The notes under the pieces: model-generated | Databases searched by the model: none | What the model was told of the DNA's origin: nothing | What the model saw: only the letters and a program-made list of their open reading frames with translations | In this document: positions 36,180-51,224 of the stretch, one piece after another | Layout of the letters: each line of letters starts with the position of its first letter | Numbering within the stretch: the first letter of the stretch is position 1 | Assembly: GCF_000518865.1 (NCBI RefSeq) | Contig: NZ_KI912515.1 | Location: forward strand, 207,843-271,842 | Direction of reading: 5' to 3' | Source: Bacillus sp. J37 | GTDB taxonomy: Bacteria; Bacillota; Bacilli; Bacillales; Bacillaceae | Length of the DNA: 64,000 nucleotides | Translations under genes and position numbers: made by a program

Positions 36180-36184
36180 TAGTG

Positions 36185-36221
36185 AAAGAGGATCGCTCAT
36201 ATATGGAGTGATCCTCTTTTT
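36185..36221 (+). terminator. Terminator after upp
   Basis: AAGAGGATC and GATCCTCTT arms followed by TTTG. Confidence 0.85.
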
Positions 36222-36269
36222 GCATGTTTGCAGCTAAGAAGGCACAAACTAAAAATGGAGGTGGAACAT

Positions 36270-38492
36270 ATGGGAAATAAAATCTTTGTCTGTATTTTTC
36301 TATTTATTAGTTTCTTTTTTAGTCAGCCTGTACTAGCTATTACGTTTCCGAATCGACCGCCACTTCCGGAAGTGGATCAACAACAAAATCAAAAAATCAT
36401 GGTGATTGTTAAAAAAGAAGAGTTTGAAAGGATAAATGAATTATTATCTAAGGAACCGCAAGTTGTCATTCATCAAACCTATCAACATGTGTTTTATGGT
36501 TTTTCAATAGAAGGCCCTGTAAAAGAGCTAAACAAAATAAAAGAATATAAAGCTGTGCTGCATGTGAGTCCTATCATTTCCTATGCATCACAAATTAATG
36601 AAAGTGTTCCATTCATTGGGGGTGAAGAGGTAAGAGGGTTGTTTGATACGGGTGATCATCGCTTAACAGGCAAAGGGGTAAAGGTGGCTGTCATTGACAC
36701 GGGCATTGATTATGAGCATCCCGATTTACACCGGAATTTTGCCGGGGGCTACGATGTGATTGACGGTGATCAGGATCCAATGGAAACATTAAATATAAAA
36801 GGGGAAGGTACCATCCATGGAACACATGTGGCAGGCATAATTGCGGCGAACGGAAAGCTAAGAGGAATGGCTCCAGAAGCGGAAATTATTGCGTACCGGG
36901 CATTAGGTCCAGGTGGTATGGGCACGTCAGATCAAGTAATCGCAGCAATTGACCGGGCGATTAAAGATAAAGTGGACATTATTAATTTATCATTAGGAAA
37001 TAACGTGAACGGTCCGGATTGGCCAACAAGCCTGGCGCTTGACCGAGCAGTTGAAGCGGGAATTGTGGCTGTTACCTCCAGTGGAAATTCAGGTCCTAAT
37101 CTTTGGACAGTGGGATCTCCGGGTACATCCTCCAAAGCTATCACAGTAGGAGCATCCTCTCCGCCGATCTATCTGCCATATCTATCTGCGGCTGGAGTGG
37201 AGAAAAAAATTCCGATTCATACATTACAAGGGGCAAAACCATGGGATCTAAAATCATTAGATGAAATCGAGTATGTCGGTCTTGGGCGTGAAGTTGACAT
37301 GAAAGACTCAATCAAAGGAAAAATAGCTCTTATTGAACGAGGTAAGATTCCATTTATCGAAAAAGTGTTGAATGCAAAAAAACACGGTGCAAAAGCAGTT
37401 ATCATTTATAATAATGTAAAAGGAAACTTTGCGGGCTCACTTGAAGTTCCATTAGATATAGCAGCTGCTTCCATTTCCAAGAAAGATGGGTTGGCAATAA
37501 AAAAACAAATTGAACAAAATCCATCTATTCGAACCATTTATATAAAAGAAGAAGATAAGCTGGCGGATTTTAGCTCAAGAGGTCCTGTCACAATGACATG
37601 GGCGATAAAGCCTGATATTGTTGCACCAGGGGTAGCGATAGACAGCACGGTGCCTGATGGTTATTTGCCCTTACATGGAACGAGCATGGCGGCACCACAT
37701 GTTGCAGGAGCATGCGCCCTTATAAAACAAGCTCATCCCAAGTGGACACCTGAACAAATAAAAGCTTCACTTATGAACAATGCCGTTACCTTATTAGATG
37801 AAAATGGGAAAAAATTAGCTCCAAATCAGCAAGGTGCGGGGAGAATAAATGTAAAACAAGCAATTGAAGCAGAAGTGCTCATCTATCCTGGGGCTATATC
37901 ATTCGGGCAGTTTGATACAAACCACCCAAGAACGAAAAAAATAGAAAAGGTAACCATTGATAATCAATCAAATATGAAGAAAACAATCACATTTCAAACG
38001 CCAAAAAATAAACCTGGGATCAGATGGGTACTTCCAGGAAAAATGGAGTTGGAGCCGGGAGAAAAGAAACAGGTGGAAGTGGGCGTTGATCTTACACCGA
38101 GTCAAATGAAACAGGGAATTTATGAAGGATGGCTATCAATCCAACAAGATGGAAAAACAGTAGAAATTCCATATGCGTATGTCATTGATGAGCCCAATTA
38201 TCCTAGAATTATGGGGTTTGAGTTCACTTACGGTGACAAACCAAATGTGTTTAAATATCAAATGTACTTACCAGGTGGTGCAGATGAAGCCGGCATTGCG
38301 TTATATGATCCGGATTCACTAACATTTGTCGGGTATTTAGATTGGCTGCAAAAAGCGCCGAGAGGGTTGATCGGTGGAGAAATAAATGCAGAAGAAATGA
38401 AGGTGCCTAAAGGCGATTATAAAGCCGTTGTATTTGCGAAGAAAAATGGGCAGGAAAATTATTTAGAAACAGATATTTTACTAGGTGAATAA
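36270..38492 (+). CDS. Secreted S8 serine protease with PA domain (Vpr-like)
   Basis: 740 residues. A signal peptide (cleavage about residue 23) and an I9 propeptide (about 42-110) precede the subtilisin domain with Asp143 (VIDTGID), His186 (HGTHVAG), oxyanion Asn273 and Ser472 (GTSMAAP). A PA domain (about 330-425) is inserted before the serine, as in B. subtilis Vpr, and a C-terminal beta-rich domain of about 190 residues follows. GGAGGTGG precedes ATG 36270. It is shorter than Vpr. It is probably an extracellular protease of late growth; no regulator site was found. Confidence 0.9.
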   Translation: MGNKIFVCIFLFISFFFSQPVLAITFPNRPPLPEVDQQQNQKIMVIVKKEEFERINELLSKEPQVVIHQTYQHVFYGFSIEGPVKELNKIKEYKAVLHVSPIISYASQINESVPFIGGEEVRGLFDTGDHRLTGKGVKVAVIDTGIDYEHPDLHRNFAGGYDVIDGDQDPMETLNIKGEGTIHGTHVAGIIAANGKLRGMAPEAEIIAYRALGPGGMGTSDQVIAAIDRAIKDKVDIINLSLGNNVNGPDWPTSLALDRAVEAGIVAVTSSGNSGPNLWTVGSPGTSSKAITVGASSPPIYLPYLSAAGVEKKIPIHTLQGAKPWDLKSLDEIEYVGLGREVDMKDSIKGKIALIERGKIPFIEKVLNAKKHGAKAVIIYNNVKGNFAGSLEVPLDIAAASISKKDGLAIKKQIEQNPSIRTIYIKEEDKLADFSSRGPVTMTWAIKPDIVAPGVAIDSTVPDGYLPLHGTSMAAPHVAGACALIKQAHPKWTPEQIKASLMNNAVTLLDENGKKLAPNQQGAGRINVKQAIEAEVLIYPGAISFGQFDTNHPRTKKIEKVTIDNQSNMKKTITFQTPKNKPGIRWVLPGKMELEPGEKKQVEVGVDLTPSQMKQGIYEGWLSIQQDGKTVEIPYAYVIDEPNYPRIMGFEFTYGDKPNVFKYQMYLPGGADEAGIALYDPDSLTFVGYLDWLQKAPRGLIGGEINAEEMKVPKGDYKAVVFAKKNGQENYLETDILLGE

Positions 38493-38588
38493 TTAATTCA
38501 ATAAAGCAAGTCAAGTACCAGTAAGCGTTTAAATGTGAACGAATTGTGAGGATTTGGTTGGATTGTGAACATTTTAACTTTAAACCAA

Positions 38589-38632
38589 TTGACATCATAT
38601 TTCCCCTATTGTATGCTATACGAGGGTATAAT
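38589..38632 (+). promoter_or_regulatory. ATP synthase operon promoter candidate
   Basis: TTGACA at 38589-38594 is followed after 17 bp by TATGCT (38612-38617). A perfect TATAAT also lies at 38627-38632 but has no matching -35. Either would drive the operon that begins at 38712. Confidence 0.5.
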
Positions 38633-38711
38633 GATAAGGTTTACAATATCATTCAAATCCCATGTTTTACCCCCTAAATCCGTTAATAAATCAAGATAGA
38701 GGATTTATAAA

Positions 38712-38933
38712 ATGCGACAAAAAAAACGCCATCCACTTCATGCGATGGGCCTCATGTCAGCTATCCTTTCCCAATTAGTTGGCTCTATTTTAATAGGTGT
38801 ATTTACTGGGAAATGGATTGACAATTATTTAAAAACAGAGCCTCTGTTTTTAATCTTAGGCCTTCTGCTAGGACTAGCTGCTGGAGTTTATGCCATGCTG
38901 AAATTAGTCCACCACTATTTCTCAGGAGATTAA
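38712..38933 (+). CDS. AtpZ/AtpI family small membrane protein
   Basis: 73 residues with two membrane helices (about 14-35 and 44-66) and the AtpZ/AtpI pattern (SQLVGSILIGVFTGKWIDNYLKTEP). Proteins of this type precede F-type ATP synthase genes and are thought to aid assembly or Mg/Ca supply. It starts the operon and is followed 7 bp later by atpI. Confidence 0.85.
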   Translation: MRQKKRHPLHAMGLMSAILSQLVGSILIGVFTGKWIDNYLKTEPLFLILGLLLGLAAGVYAMLKLVHHYFSGD

Positions 38934-38940
38934 CTATTTC

Positions 38941-40066
<1,126 letters not shown>

Positions 40067-40095
40067 TCAATATATGTTCAGTTCACTTGAACTAA

Positions 40096-40356
<261 letters not shown>

Positions 40357-40382
40357 TTCGATAAAATAAACATGTTTTTCAT

Positions 40383-40416
40383 ATGGCGAAGATCATTCAA
40401 ACCGAACCTTCGCCAT
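40383..40416 (+). other. Hairpin between atpE and atpF
   Basis: ATGGCGAAG and CTTCGCCAT are perfect 9-bp arms around a 16-nt loop, without a T-run. It could partly attenuate transcription or protect the atpE segment, which is needed at higher dose than its neighbours. That role is inferred. Confidence 0.5.
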
Positions 40417-40587
40417 TGCTTTATGCAAAGATAAGGAAACGATTTTTCGAAATCACAAGTTTACCTTTAAAATATTGTCCAAAGTGGAAGGGTTTCGAGG
40501 AACGAGTTGACACAGAAATACGAAGTTCATCGGAAGCCGAAAACTATCAACCCATCATGGAACTCTTGAAGGGAGTGAAACCGAGCT

Positions 40588-41109
40588 ATGTTAACTTTTG
40601 ATCTTGCTGTAGGTGCGGCGACAGGCGGCCTTAACACAGGTGATATCGTATTCCAACTTATCATGTTCTTAATTCTTCTTGCATTGCTAGGTAAGTATGC
40701 ATTTGGACCAGTTATGAACATGATGAAGCAACGTGAGGATCATATTGCTAATGAAATTAATAGTTCTGAAGAAAGAAATAAAGAAGCACAAAAGCTGGTA
40801 GAAGAACAGCGCGAGTTATTAAAACAAGCGCGTCAAGAAGCTCAGGCTCTTGTAGAAAATGCGAAAAAGCTTGGTGAGCAACAGAAAGAAGATATCATCC
40901 AGGCAGCTCGTTCTGAAGCTGGTCGTTTGAAAGATTCAGCATTAAAAGAAATCGAGCAGGAAAAAGATCAGGCTGTTGCAGCATTACGCGAGCAGGTTGC
41001 ATCATTATCCGTATTAATTGCTTCTAAAGTAATCGAAAAAGAGTTGAATGAACAAGAGCAAGAGAAATTGATCAATGACTACATTAATGAGGTAGGCGAA
41101 GGTCGATGA
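40588..41109 (+). CDS. atpF: ATP synthase F0 subunit b
   Basis: 173 residues. One N-terminal membrane helix (about 17-38) is followed by a long charged coiled coil that forms the peripheral stalk ([39 protein letters not shown]). AGGGAG precedes the ATG. Its stop overlaps the atpH start by 4 bp. Confidence 0.95.
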   Translation: MLTFDLAVGAATGGLNTGDIVFQLIMFLILLALLGKYAFGPVMNMMKQREDHIANEINSSEERNKEAQKLVEEQRELLKQARQEAQALVENAKKLGEQQKEDIIQAARSEAGRLKDSALKEIEQEKDQAVAALREQVASLSVLIASKVIEKELNEQEQEKLINDYINEVGEGR

Positions 41110-41651
41110 GCAAAGGAATCGTTGCAAAACGTTATGCAGTAGCTCTTTTTCAACTTGCAAAGGAACAAAATGTAATCGATCAAATCGAAAATGAATTACT
41201 TGTTGTAAAAGAAGTTTTTACAACGAATCAAGAACTTATAAATGTATTTAACCATCCAAAAGTTACAAATGAAGCAAAGAAATCAATAATCAAGGATGCA
41301 TTCTCAGGCCTGTCACTGCCGGTTGTGAATACATTATACCTTTTAGTTGATCGTCATCGTGTGGATGTTGTAACTGAAATCGTTGATTACTTTGTACAAA
41401 GTGCAAATGAAGCCCGTGGAACAGAGGATGCGATTGTTTATTCCGTTCGCCCACTTTCAGATAGTGAGTTATCTGCCATTTCCGCTTCTTTCGCGAAAAA
41501 GATTGGCAAGACTTCACTTCGTTTGCAAAACGTAGTTGATTCCAAGCTAATCGGAGGCGTAAAACTTCGTATTGGTAATCGCATTTATGATGGTAGTATT
41601 AGCGGTAAGCTTGAACGTATAGAGCGACAATTAGTCGCAAACAGATTGTAG
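41106..41651 (+). CDS. atpH: ATP synthase F1 subunit delta
   Basis: 181 residues. The N-terminal helical bundle ([17 protein letters not shown]) binds the top of F1, and the C-terminal domain ends in [23 protein letters not shown]. It overlaps atpF by ATGA, showing translational coupling. Confidence 0.95.
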   Translation: MSKGIVAKRYAVALFQLAKEQNVIDQIENELLVVKEVFTTNQELINVFNHPKVTNEAKKSIIKDAFSGLSLPVVNTLYLLVDRHRVDVVTEIVDYFVQSANEARGTEDAIVYSVRPLSDSELSAISASFAKKIGKTSLRLQNVVDSKLIGGVKLRIGNRIYDGSISGKLERIERQLVANRL

Positions 41652-43178
<1,527 letters not shown>

Positions 43179-43185
43179 TTTATAT

Positions 43186-43326
43186 GAGTGAAGGCTCTCT
43201 GAGCTTTCACTCAGCATGTTATAGATGATTTTTTAGAAAAACTTGGCTTGTCGCCAAGCTAATGGCGAAAGCCTTAGTTTTTCTTATACTATCATCCATG
43301 AAAATTTTATTCCTTGCGATAGTATA
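43186..43326 (+). repeat. Three consecutive inverted repeats between atpA and atpG
   Basis: Stem 1 (43186-43214) is TGAGTGAA with TTCACTCA. Stem 2 (43235-43284) is AGAAAAACTTGGC...GCCTTAGTTTTTCT, with TCGCCA/TGGCGA inside. Stem 3 (43285-43326) is TATACTATC with GATAGTATA. Together they fill the 168-bp gap in an otherwise compact operon and look like an inserted palindromic element. Confidence 0.65.
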
Positions 43327-43340
43327 AATAAAGGTGGTGA

Positions 43341-44204
<864 letters not shown>

Positions 44205-44235
44205 TAGTTTACAAATAGCTTTCAACATAGTGTTG

Positions 44236-45794
<1,559 letters not shown>

Positions 45795-45807
45795 TCTTGG
45801 GACCTAG

Positions 45808-46215
<408 letters not shown>

Positions 46216-46216
46216 C

Positions 46217-46251
46217 AAAAAAGGATGGTGCCCTTAGCACCATCCTTTTTA
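46217..46251. terminator. Bidirectional terminator after atpC
   Basis: AAAAAGGATGGTGC and GCACCATCCTTTTT arms with a 5-nt loop. Confidence 0.92.
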
Positions 46252-46252
46252 T

Positions 46253-46750
46253 CTATATACAGCGTTTTTCCATCCGCTCATAACGTCTTAATAACTCCTG
46301 CTTCTCTGCTTCTTTATTCATTAAATAAAATTGATGAAATAAGTTCTGAAAATATTGATTATATCGGCCGTAACGGATTCCCATAACATATTTATCATCA
46401 CCATAAGCATAAGCCTCTACAAGCCATTCTGCTTTGTTAGGGTGCTGTTTAACTAATACATCACACACATAAATACCCATGCTTGTCTCAAACTCTTCAA
46501 TTGTCACCTGTAAATCAAAGAAACTATTATTCTTAAATAATGAAAAATACAAATTTTCCAATGCAATAAGACTATTCTTTGAATCATCAAGGGCGACTTG
46601 GTATTCATTTGCAATTTCCATTAATAGGTGAAGATGTTCTTTTCGGAATTCGTAATAAAATGCTTGCGCTGCGTAAATATTATCAAAAGAAGGTAATTGT
46701 TTTGCATATTCCAATGTTGCATCATATTGATGATCAAAATTAAGTTGCAT
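46253..46750 (-). CDS. Hypothetical soluble protein
   Basis: 165 residues that I do not recognise. AAGGGGGA lies 5 bp before the ATG, so the gene is well supported. It is rich in Tyr, Phe and Glu, with mostly helical patterns and no signal peptide or membrane helix. A YGRYNQYFQNLFHQFY segment near the C-terminus could form an aromatic helix. It is convergent with atpC and is not part of the conserved atp-ywmB neighbourhood of B. subtilis. Confidence 0.8.
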   Translation of the reverse strand: MQLNFDHQYDATLEYAKQLPSFDNIYAAQAFYYEFRKEHLHLLMEIANEYQVALDDSKNSLIALENLYFSLFKNNSFFDLQVTIEEFETSMGIYVCDVLVKQHPNKAEWLVEAYAYGDDKYVMGIRYGRYNQYFQNLFHQFYLMNKEAEKQELLRRYERMEKRCI

Positions 46751-47223
46751 CTAACTCCCCCTTTTTCATAGGTTGTTCTCGTGAAAATTGTTGCTCATGA
46801 ATCCTATTAGTGTTGCGCAATGAAACGAACATATTTTAACAACAAGACTTCTTAAATGATTCCATGAAAGTATACCACACAATTCACAAATGAAAATCTG
46901 TAACAATTATTTCATAAATGAGGAATATAGTGGGTATCTTCCCGTAGTAAAATAAATATTGTGTGTACTTTGTAAAATCATAGACACCATTCATTAAATT
47001 TTTGTTAAAAACAAAAATCAATCATGTTACAGGATTTTCCCTATATAATAGTCAAGGGTATATACCGAAGAAACTAAGTCTAAAAACACGGAAATATTTA
47101 CATTTTTAAATAGGAAAATATGAGGTTGTTTTTTGGCTTAAATCAGGTAAGATTGAGATTGCTGTGTGTCTTTAAAATAAGCGTTATTCTCAAGGGTTAT
47201 GAGGATAAGTGGAGGGGTGAAGT
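46751..47223. other. Long AT-rich intergenic region
   Basis: 473 bp between divergent genes with no gene. A TATAAT at 47044-47049 has no good -35, so it is an uncertain promoter for the DUF1146 gene. No repeat of the kinds found elsewhere in the window was seen. Confidence 0.5.
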
Positions 47224-47454
47224 ATGCCCGATTATGGACAACTGGCCTTAATCAGTATGATTGTGCACCTAGCCTTCATCATTGTAACGTGGTGGGCCTT
47301 ACAAGCACTAAATATTGATAAATGGTTAAAAGCGGGCAAAGTGATGCAAGCAAGAGTACTTCTCATATTGTTAACTATCGCTATTGGATCTATTGTAAGT
47401 AATTTTTTCCTGGATTATTTATTATGGTCTCAACAACTTCCAACACTATTCTAA
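47224..47454 (+). CDS. ywzB: DUF1146 small membrane protein (YwzB-like)
   Basis: 76 residues with two membrane helices (about 8-27 and 43-67) joined by a basic loop (NIDKWLKAGKVMQARVL). It matches the DUF1146 family encoded between atpC and ywmB in Bacillus. The function is unknown. GGAGGGGTGA precedes the ATG. Confidence 0.88.
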   Translation: MPDYGQLALISMIVHLAFIIVTWWALQALNIDKWLKAGKVMQARVLLILLTIAIGSIVSNFFLDYLLWSQQLPTLF

Positions 47455-47629
47455 CAAGGGGTTTACCACTTTTTGAAATAGGGAATGTATGGTTACATAT
47501 GCGTGAATGTACATGTATGTTTGGGATAACAAAGAATGATTTCCATCTTGTCTAATATTGACGAGTTTTTCCACGTATGGACACTGATAATCCGGTAACA
47601 ATGTTACTAAGGAGAGGAAGTGACCGTAT

Positions 47630-48358
47630 ATGAGAAATAAAGGAATAGGAATTATGGTTTTAACGTTATCAATTATCTTCAGTTTGGTAGCCAATCATAT
47701 AGTAGCGCTTGAGAATCAATCAAAATTATCATCCATTGCAGAACGGATGGAAAACGAAAATGTAGAGATTTCGAAATGGTCTCTATATTCAAAAAAGTTT
47801 GTCGAAAATAAATCTATACAAGAATTGAAACAAATGACGAAGCAATATCGTCAATATACTTGGACGTATAAACATGAAGACGACGTGTTTAAAGCGATCG
47901 GTGTTTATGAAAATAAAGAAAAAAATATAACGGAAAAACTCCAGTTTCTCGCCACCCTCACAAATGATCACAAACAATCGTATATCCTTTATGAGGTCAT
48001 AGGTGTAGGTACTAATCGCAATTGGAATGATATGGATACATTCTTTACTCAAAGATCATTCGACATTTTCCATGAAAATCCTACAATATATGCTTGTATC
48101 GAAGGCATAGTAGGTGATAAGATGGAAGAAGTTTTGAATGAGACAATGGTTGAATTACTAACAGAGTTCAACGCAAAACCGATTGAAGAGCTCACGGAAC
48201 AAGATTTTCTTTCGGTATCAGCTAAGACCTCACTTTGGGAAGATTATATTCCAACAAAAGAAGATAAGATGAACATTCAAATTGCATTAAGATCTGACGG
48301 AATGGGCGATAAAACTACGGTCGTTATAGGAACACCAATCATTACGTCTGAATATTAA
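47630..48358 (+). CDS. ywmB: YwmB family protein
   Basis: 242 residues with an N-terminal signal or anchor helix (MVLTLSIIFSLVANHIVA), followed by a soluble extracytoplasmic domain of the YwmB type, described as having a TATA-box-binding-like fold. The role is unknown, though it is consistently linked with murAA and spoIID in spore formers. It ends 32 bp before murAA. Confidence 0.88.
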   Translation: MRNKGIGIMVLTLSIIFSLVANHIVALENQSKLSSIAERMENENVEISKWSLYSKKFVENKSIQELKQMTKQYRQYTWTYKHEDDVFKAIGVYENKEKNITEKLQFLATLTNDHKQSYILYEVIGVGTNRNWNDMDTFFTQRSFDIFHENPTIYACIEGIVGDKMEEVLNETMVELLTEFNAKPIEELTEQDFLSVSAKTSLWEDYIPTKEDKMNIQIALRSDGMGDKTTVVIGTPIITSEY

Positions 48359-48390
48359 TATAGAGAAATTGGGACGCGGAGGGGAATAAT

Positions 48391-49698
48391 TTGGAAAAAA
48401 TCATCGTCCGCGGCGGTCGTAGGTTAAACGGCACTGTAAAAGTTGAAGGAGCAAAAAATGCCGTTCTACCAGTTATCGCTGCATCTTTATTAGCAAGTGA
48501 AGAAAAAAGTATAATCAGTGATGTACCTACGCTCTCCGATGTGTATACAATTAATGAAGTTCTTCGCCATTTAGGCGCGGATGTACATTTTGAAAATAAT
48601 CAAGTGATTGTAGATGCATCAAAAGAGCTAAAAACAGAAGCACCATTTGAATATGTAAGAAAAATGCGCGCATCTGTTTTAGTTATGGGAGCATTATTAG
48701 CTCGTAATGGTCATGCACGTGTCGCATTACCAGGTGGCTGTGCAATTGGATCACGTCCAATTGACCAACATTTAAAAGGTTTTGAAGCAATGGGAGCTTC
48801 CATTAAAGTTGGTAACGGCTTTATTGAAGCAGAGGTAAATGGAAGACTTAAGGGAGCTAAAGTATATTTAGACTTCCCAAGTGTTGGCGCAACAGAAAAC
48901 ATTATTATGGCAGCAGCTCTTGCTGAAGGAACAACTGTCCTTGAAAATGTAGCAAAAGAGCCGGAAATCGTTGACTTAGCTAATTACATCAATGCCATGG
49001 GTGGAAAAATCCGTGGAGCAGGTACAGGAACAATCCGTATTGAAGGTGTGGAAAAACTAACAGGTGCACACCACACAATCATTCCGGACCGCATTGAAGC
49101 AGGTACATTTATGGTAGCTGCAGCGATAACTGGTGGAAATGTTCTTGTTAGAGGAGCAGTTCCTGAGCACTTAACATCATTAGTTGCAAAAATGGAAGAA
49201 ATGGGCGTACAAATCATTGAAGAAAAAGATGGTTTACGTGTCATCGGACCAGAAAAATTAAAATCTGTCGACATCAAAACAATGCCACATCCAGGATTCC
49301 CAACAGATATGCAATCACAAATGATGGCACTGCTATTATGTGCAAACGGAACAAGCATGATTACAGAAACAGTATTTGAAAATCGCTTTATGCATGTAGA
49401 AGAATTCCGTCGCATGAATGGAGATATTAAAATTGAAGGACGTTCTGTTATCATCAACGGACCTGTCAAGCTGCAAGGTGCTGAAGTAGCAGCAACAGAC
49501 CTACGTGCAGGCGCAGCACTTATCCTGGCAGGACTATGTGCAGAAGGCCACACTCGTGTTACTGAACTTAAGCATTTAGATCGTGGTTATGTAGCATTCC
49601 ACGAAAAACTTGCAGGCATCGGCGCAGACATCGAACGTGTGAAAGAAGAAATTACAACATTTACGTCTGATCAGCAGCAAGCTGCCGTATCAGATTAA
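48391..49698 (+). CDS. murAA: UDP-N-acetylglucosamine 1-carboxyvinyltransferase (MurAA)
   Basis: 435 residues, catalysing the first step of peptidoglycan precursor synthesis. Lys22-Asn23 (EGAKNAV) and active-site Cys117 ([15 protein letters not shown]) are present. The start is TTG 48391 with GGAGGGGA upstream. The position beside ywmB and spoIID marks it as the essential MurAA copy; the paralogue is at 11411. Confidence 0.95.
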   Translation: MEKIIVRGGRRLNGTVKVEGAKNAVLPVIAASLLASEEKSIISDVPTLSDVYTINEVLRHLGADVHFENNQVIVDASKELKTEAPFEYVRKMRASVLVMGALLARNGHARVALPGGCAIGSRPIDQHLKGFEAMGASIKVGNGFIEAEVNGRLKGAKVYLDFPSVGATENIIMAAALAEGTTVLENVAKEPEIVDLANYINAMGGKIRGAGTGTIRIEGVEKLTGAHHTIIPDRIEAGTFMVAAAITGGNVLVRGAVPEHLTSLVAKMEEMGVQIIEEKDGLRVIGPEKLKSVDIKTMPHPGFPTDMQSQMMALLLCANGTSMITETVFENRFMHVEEFRRMNGDIKIEGRSVIINGPVKLQGAEVAATDLRAGAALILAGLCAEGHTRVTELKHLDRGYVAFHEKLAGIGADIERVKEEITTFTSDQQQAAVSD

Positions 49699-49708
49699 TA
49701 TGCCTTTA

Positions 49709-49756
49709 TAAAAGAAGCAGAAGTCTAAAACGGCGTTCTGCTTCTTTTATTTTTTA
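49709..49756 (+). terminator. Terminator after murAA
   Basis: AAAAGAAGCAGAA and TTCTGCTTCTTTT arms followed by ATTTTTT. Confidence 0.9.
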
Positions 49757-50086
49757 ACGACTTTACTAGAGTGCCTATTTTTGATGGAGTTTATACATAG
49801 ATTAGGGGATTTTTTCAAATACAGCAATGGAATTGGGACGAGCTTAAGAATCATCCAATGATTCGACCAGTTTTTTGAATGATTGCGCTGACAATTTAAG
49901 TTTTTGAACCCACAATACAAAGGAATTCGATTAACTTTCTAAATGATTGCGCATATATTAAAAATAATTGTCCATTCCCACTAAAATAGTACATTGTCCA
50001 CATTTTTTTCAGTCATAATTGCTTGTCCACGGCCATAAGATGAACTATAGACATACTACTCATCCTAAACCAATTGGAGGCCGAAC
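49757..50086. other. spoIID upstream region with TTGTCCA repeats
   Basis: 330 bp without a gene. AATGATTGCGC occurs twice (about 49878 and 49942). TTGTCCA occurs three times in the same direction (49968, 49994, 50023). CATACTAC at 50052 loosely resembles a sigma-E -10, but no matching -35 was found. Confidence 0.4.
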
Positions 50087-51106
50087 ATGAAACCAGTTAA
50101 ACCAATTCTCTTCGCATTTGGGGGATTATTTATCATTATACTCCTCATTCCGACACTACTCGTTACACCATTTATGGAGCAATCAAAGGGAAAATTGGGG
50201 GAAGAATTAACCGTCGCAAAATCGGAGGTACCAGTGCTTGCTGAGTCGCCATTAGATGTACCTGTATACCGCAGCCAAACAAAACAAATCGAATCCATTC
50301 CTCTGGAAGAGTACGTGATTGGTGTTGTTGCATCTGAAATGCCTGCGGAGTTTGAAACAGAAGCATTAAAGGCACAGGCACTAGCAGCGAGAACATATAT
50401 TACAAAACAGCTTATGAATGGACCAATAAGTACACCTGATGGTGCAGCTGTAACAGACACTCAAATGCATCAAGTATATAAAAATCCGGAAGAGTTAAAA
50501 GCCATTTGGGGAGACAAATATGAATCAAAGCTGCAAAAAATCACAGCAGCCGTTGCAGCGACTCAAGGAAAAATTCTTACATATCAAGACCAGCCAATTG
50601 ATGCATCATTTTTCTCAACAAGCAATGGATATACAGAAAACTCTGAAGCTTATTGGACAGAAGCCATTCCTTATTTGAAAAGTGTAAAAAGCTCATGGGA
50701 CAAAAATTCTCCTAAATTTTATGATAAAAAAGTGATTACGATTAAAGACTTTGAAAGCAAGTTAGGAGTAAAGCTCGATACATCAAGCGGGACAGTTGGT
50801 AAAATAACCGAACTAACACCAGGAAAACGCGTCGCTAAGGTTGAAATAGATGGAAAGCAGTTTACTGGAAGGCAAATAAGAGAAGAATTAGGTCTAAAAT
50901 CAAGTGATTTCACATGGGAAATCAAAGGTGACTCCGTTGTGATTGAAACAAAAGGGTTTGGCCATGGAGTCGGAATGAGCCAATACGGGGCAAACTTTAT
51001 GGCGGAAGATGGCAAAACATATGAAGAAATCATTGCTCATTATTATAATGGAACAAAGGTATCTGAAGCAGAACCATTCTTATCTAAATATACAGCCAAA
51101 AATTAA
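50087..51106 (+). CDS. spoIID: Stage II sporulation protein D
   Basis: 339 residues. An N-terminal membrane anchor (about 8-30) is followed by the SpoIID/LytB domain, a lytic transglycosylase that acts with SpoIIM and SpoIIP in engulfment. The catalytic Glu is expected in EEYVIGVVASEMPAEFETEALKAQALAARTY, and FFSTSNGYTE and GHGVGMSQYGA are conserved. TTGGAGG precedes the ATG. It follows murAA as in B. subtilis. Confidence 0.95.
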   Translation: MKPVKPILFAFGGLFIIILLIPTLLVTPFMEQSKGKLGEELTVAKSEVPVLAESPLDVPVYRSQTKQIESIPLEEYVIGVVASEMPAEFETEALKAQALAARTYITKQLMNGPISTPDGAAVTDTQMHQVYKNPEELKAIWGDKYESKLQKITAAVAATQGKILTYQDQPIDASFFSTSNGYTENSEAYWTEAIPYLKSVKSSWDKNSPKFYDKKVITIKDFESKLGVKLDTSSGTVGKITELTPGKRVAKVEIDGKQFTGRQIREELGLKSSDFTWEIKGDSVVIETKGFGHGVGMSQYGANFMAEDGKTYEEIIAHYYNGTKVSEAEPFLSKYTAKN

Positions 51107-51129
51107 AGGAGCCCTCGGGCTCCTTTTCG
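51104..51129 (+). terminator. Terminator after spoIID
   Basis: AAAGGAGCC and GGGCTCCTTT arms with a short loop. Confidence 0.82.
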
Positions 51130-51133
51130 GTTT

Positions 51134-51223
51134 TGCTGATATATTCTTGAGTTCGCTGATATATCGTCGAATTCGCCGATAAATTCTGCTTTTCGCTGAT
51201 AACCCCCCAAAACCCGCCGATAA
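51134..51223 (+). repeat. 20-bp-period array, variant unit (TCGCTGATA), five units
   Basis: GCTGATA or GCCGATA starts at 51135, 51155, 51175, 51195 and 51216, giving periods of 20, 20, 20 and 21. The unit (TTCGCYGATAWA) resembles that of the 27- and 33-kb arrays (TCGCAAATAAA), but the 0A-box head is missing. It lies between two convergent genes. Confidence 0.8.
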
Positions 51224-51224
51224 A

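Noticed and set aside
38515-38535. cre site before the atp operon (AGTAAGCGTTTAAAT)
   Set aside because: Three or more mismatches at conserved positions of the CcpA consensus.
40383-40601. 72-codon open frame between atpE and atpF
   Set aside because: Its first bases are an arm of a hairpin, it lacks a good ribosome site, and it runs into the atpF start; most likely chance.
48984-49553. 189-codon reverse frame inside murAA
   Set aside because: Antisense shadow of a highly conserved gene with no ribosome site.
50013-50059. Sigma-E promoter for spoIID
   Set aside because: CATACTAC resembles a -10, but the nearest -35-like sequence (TCATAAT) is about 32 bp away, far beyond the usual 13-15.
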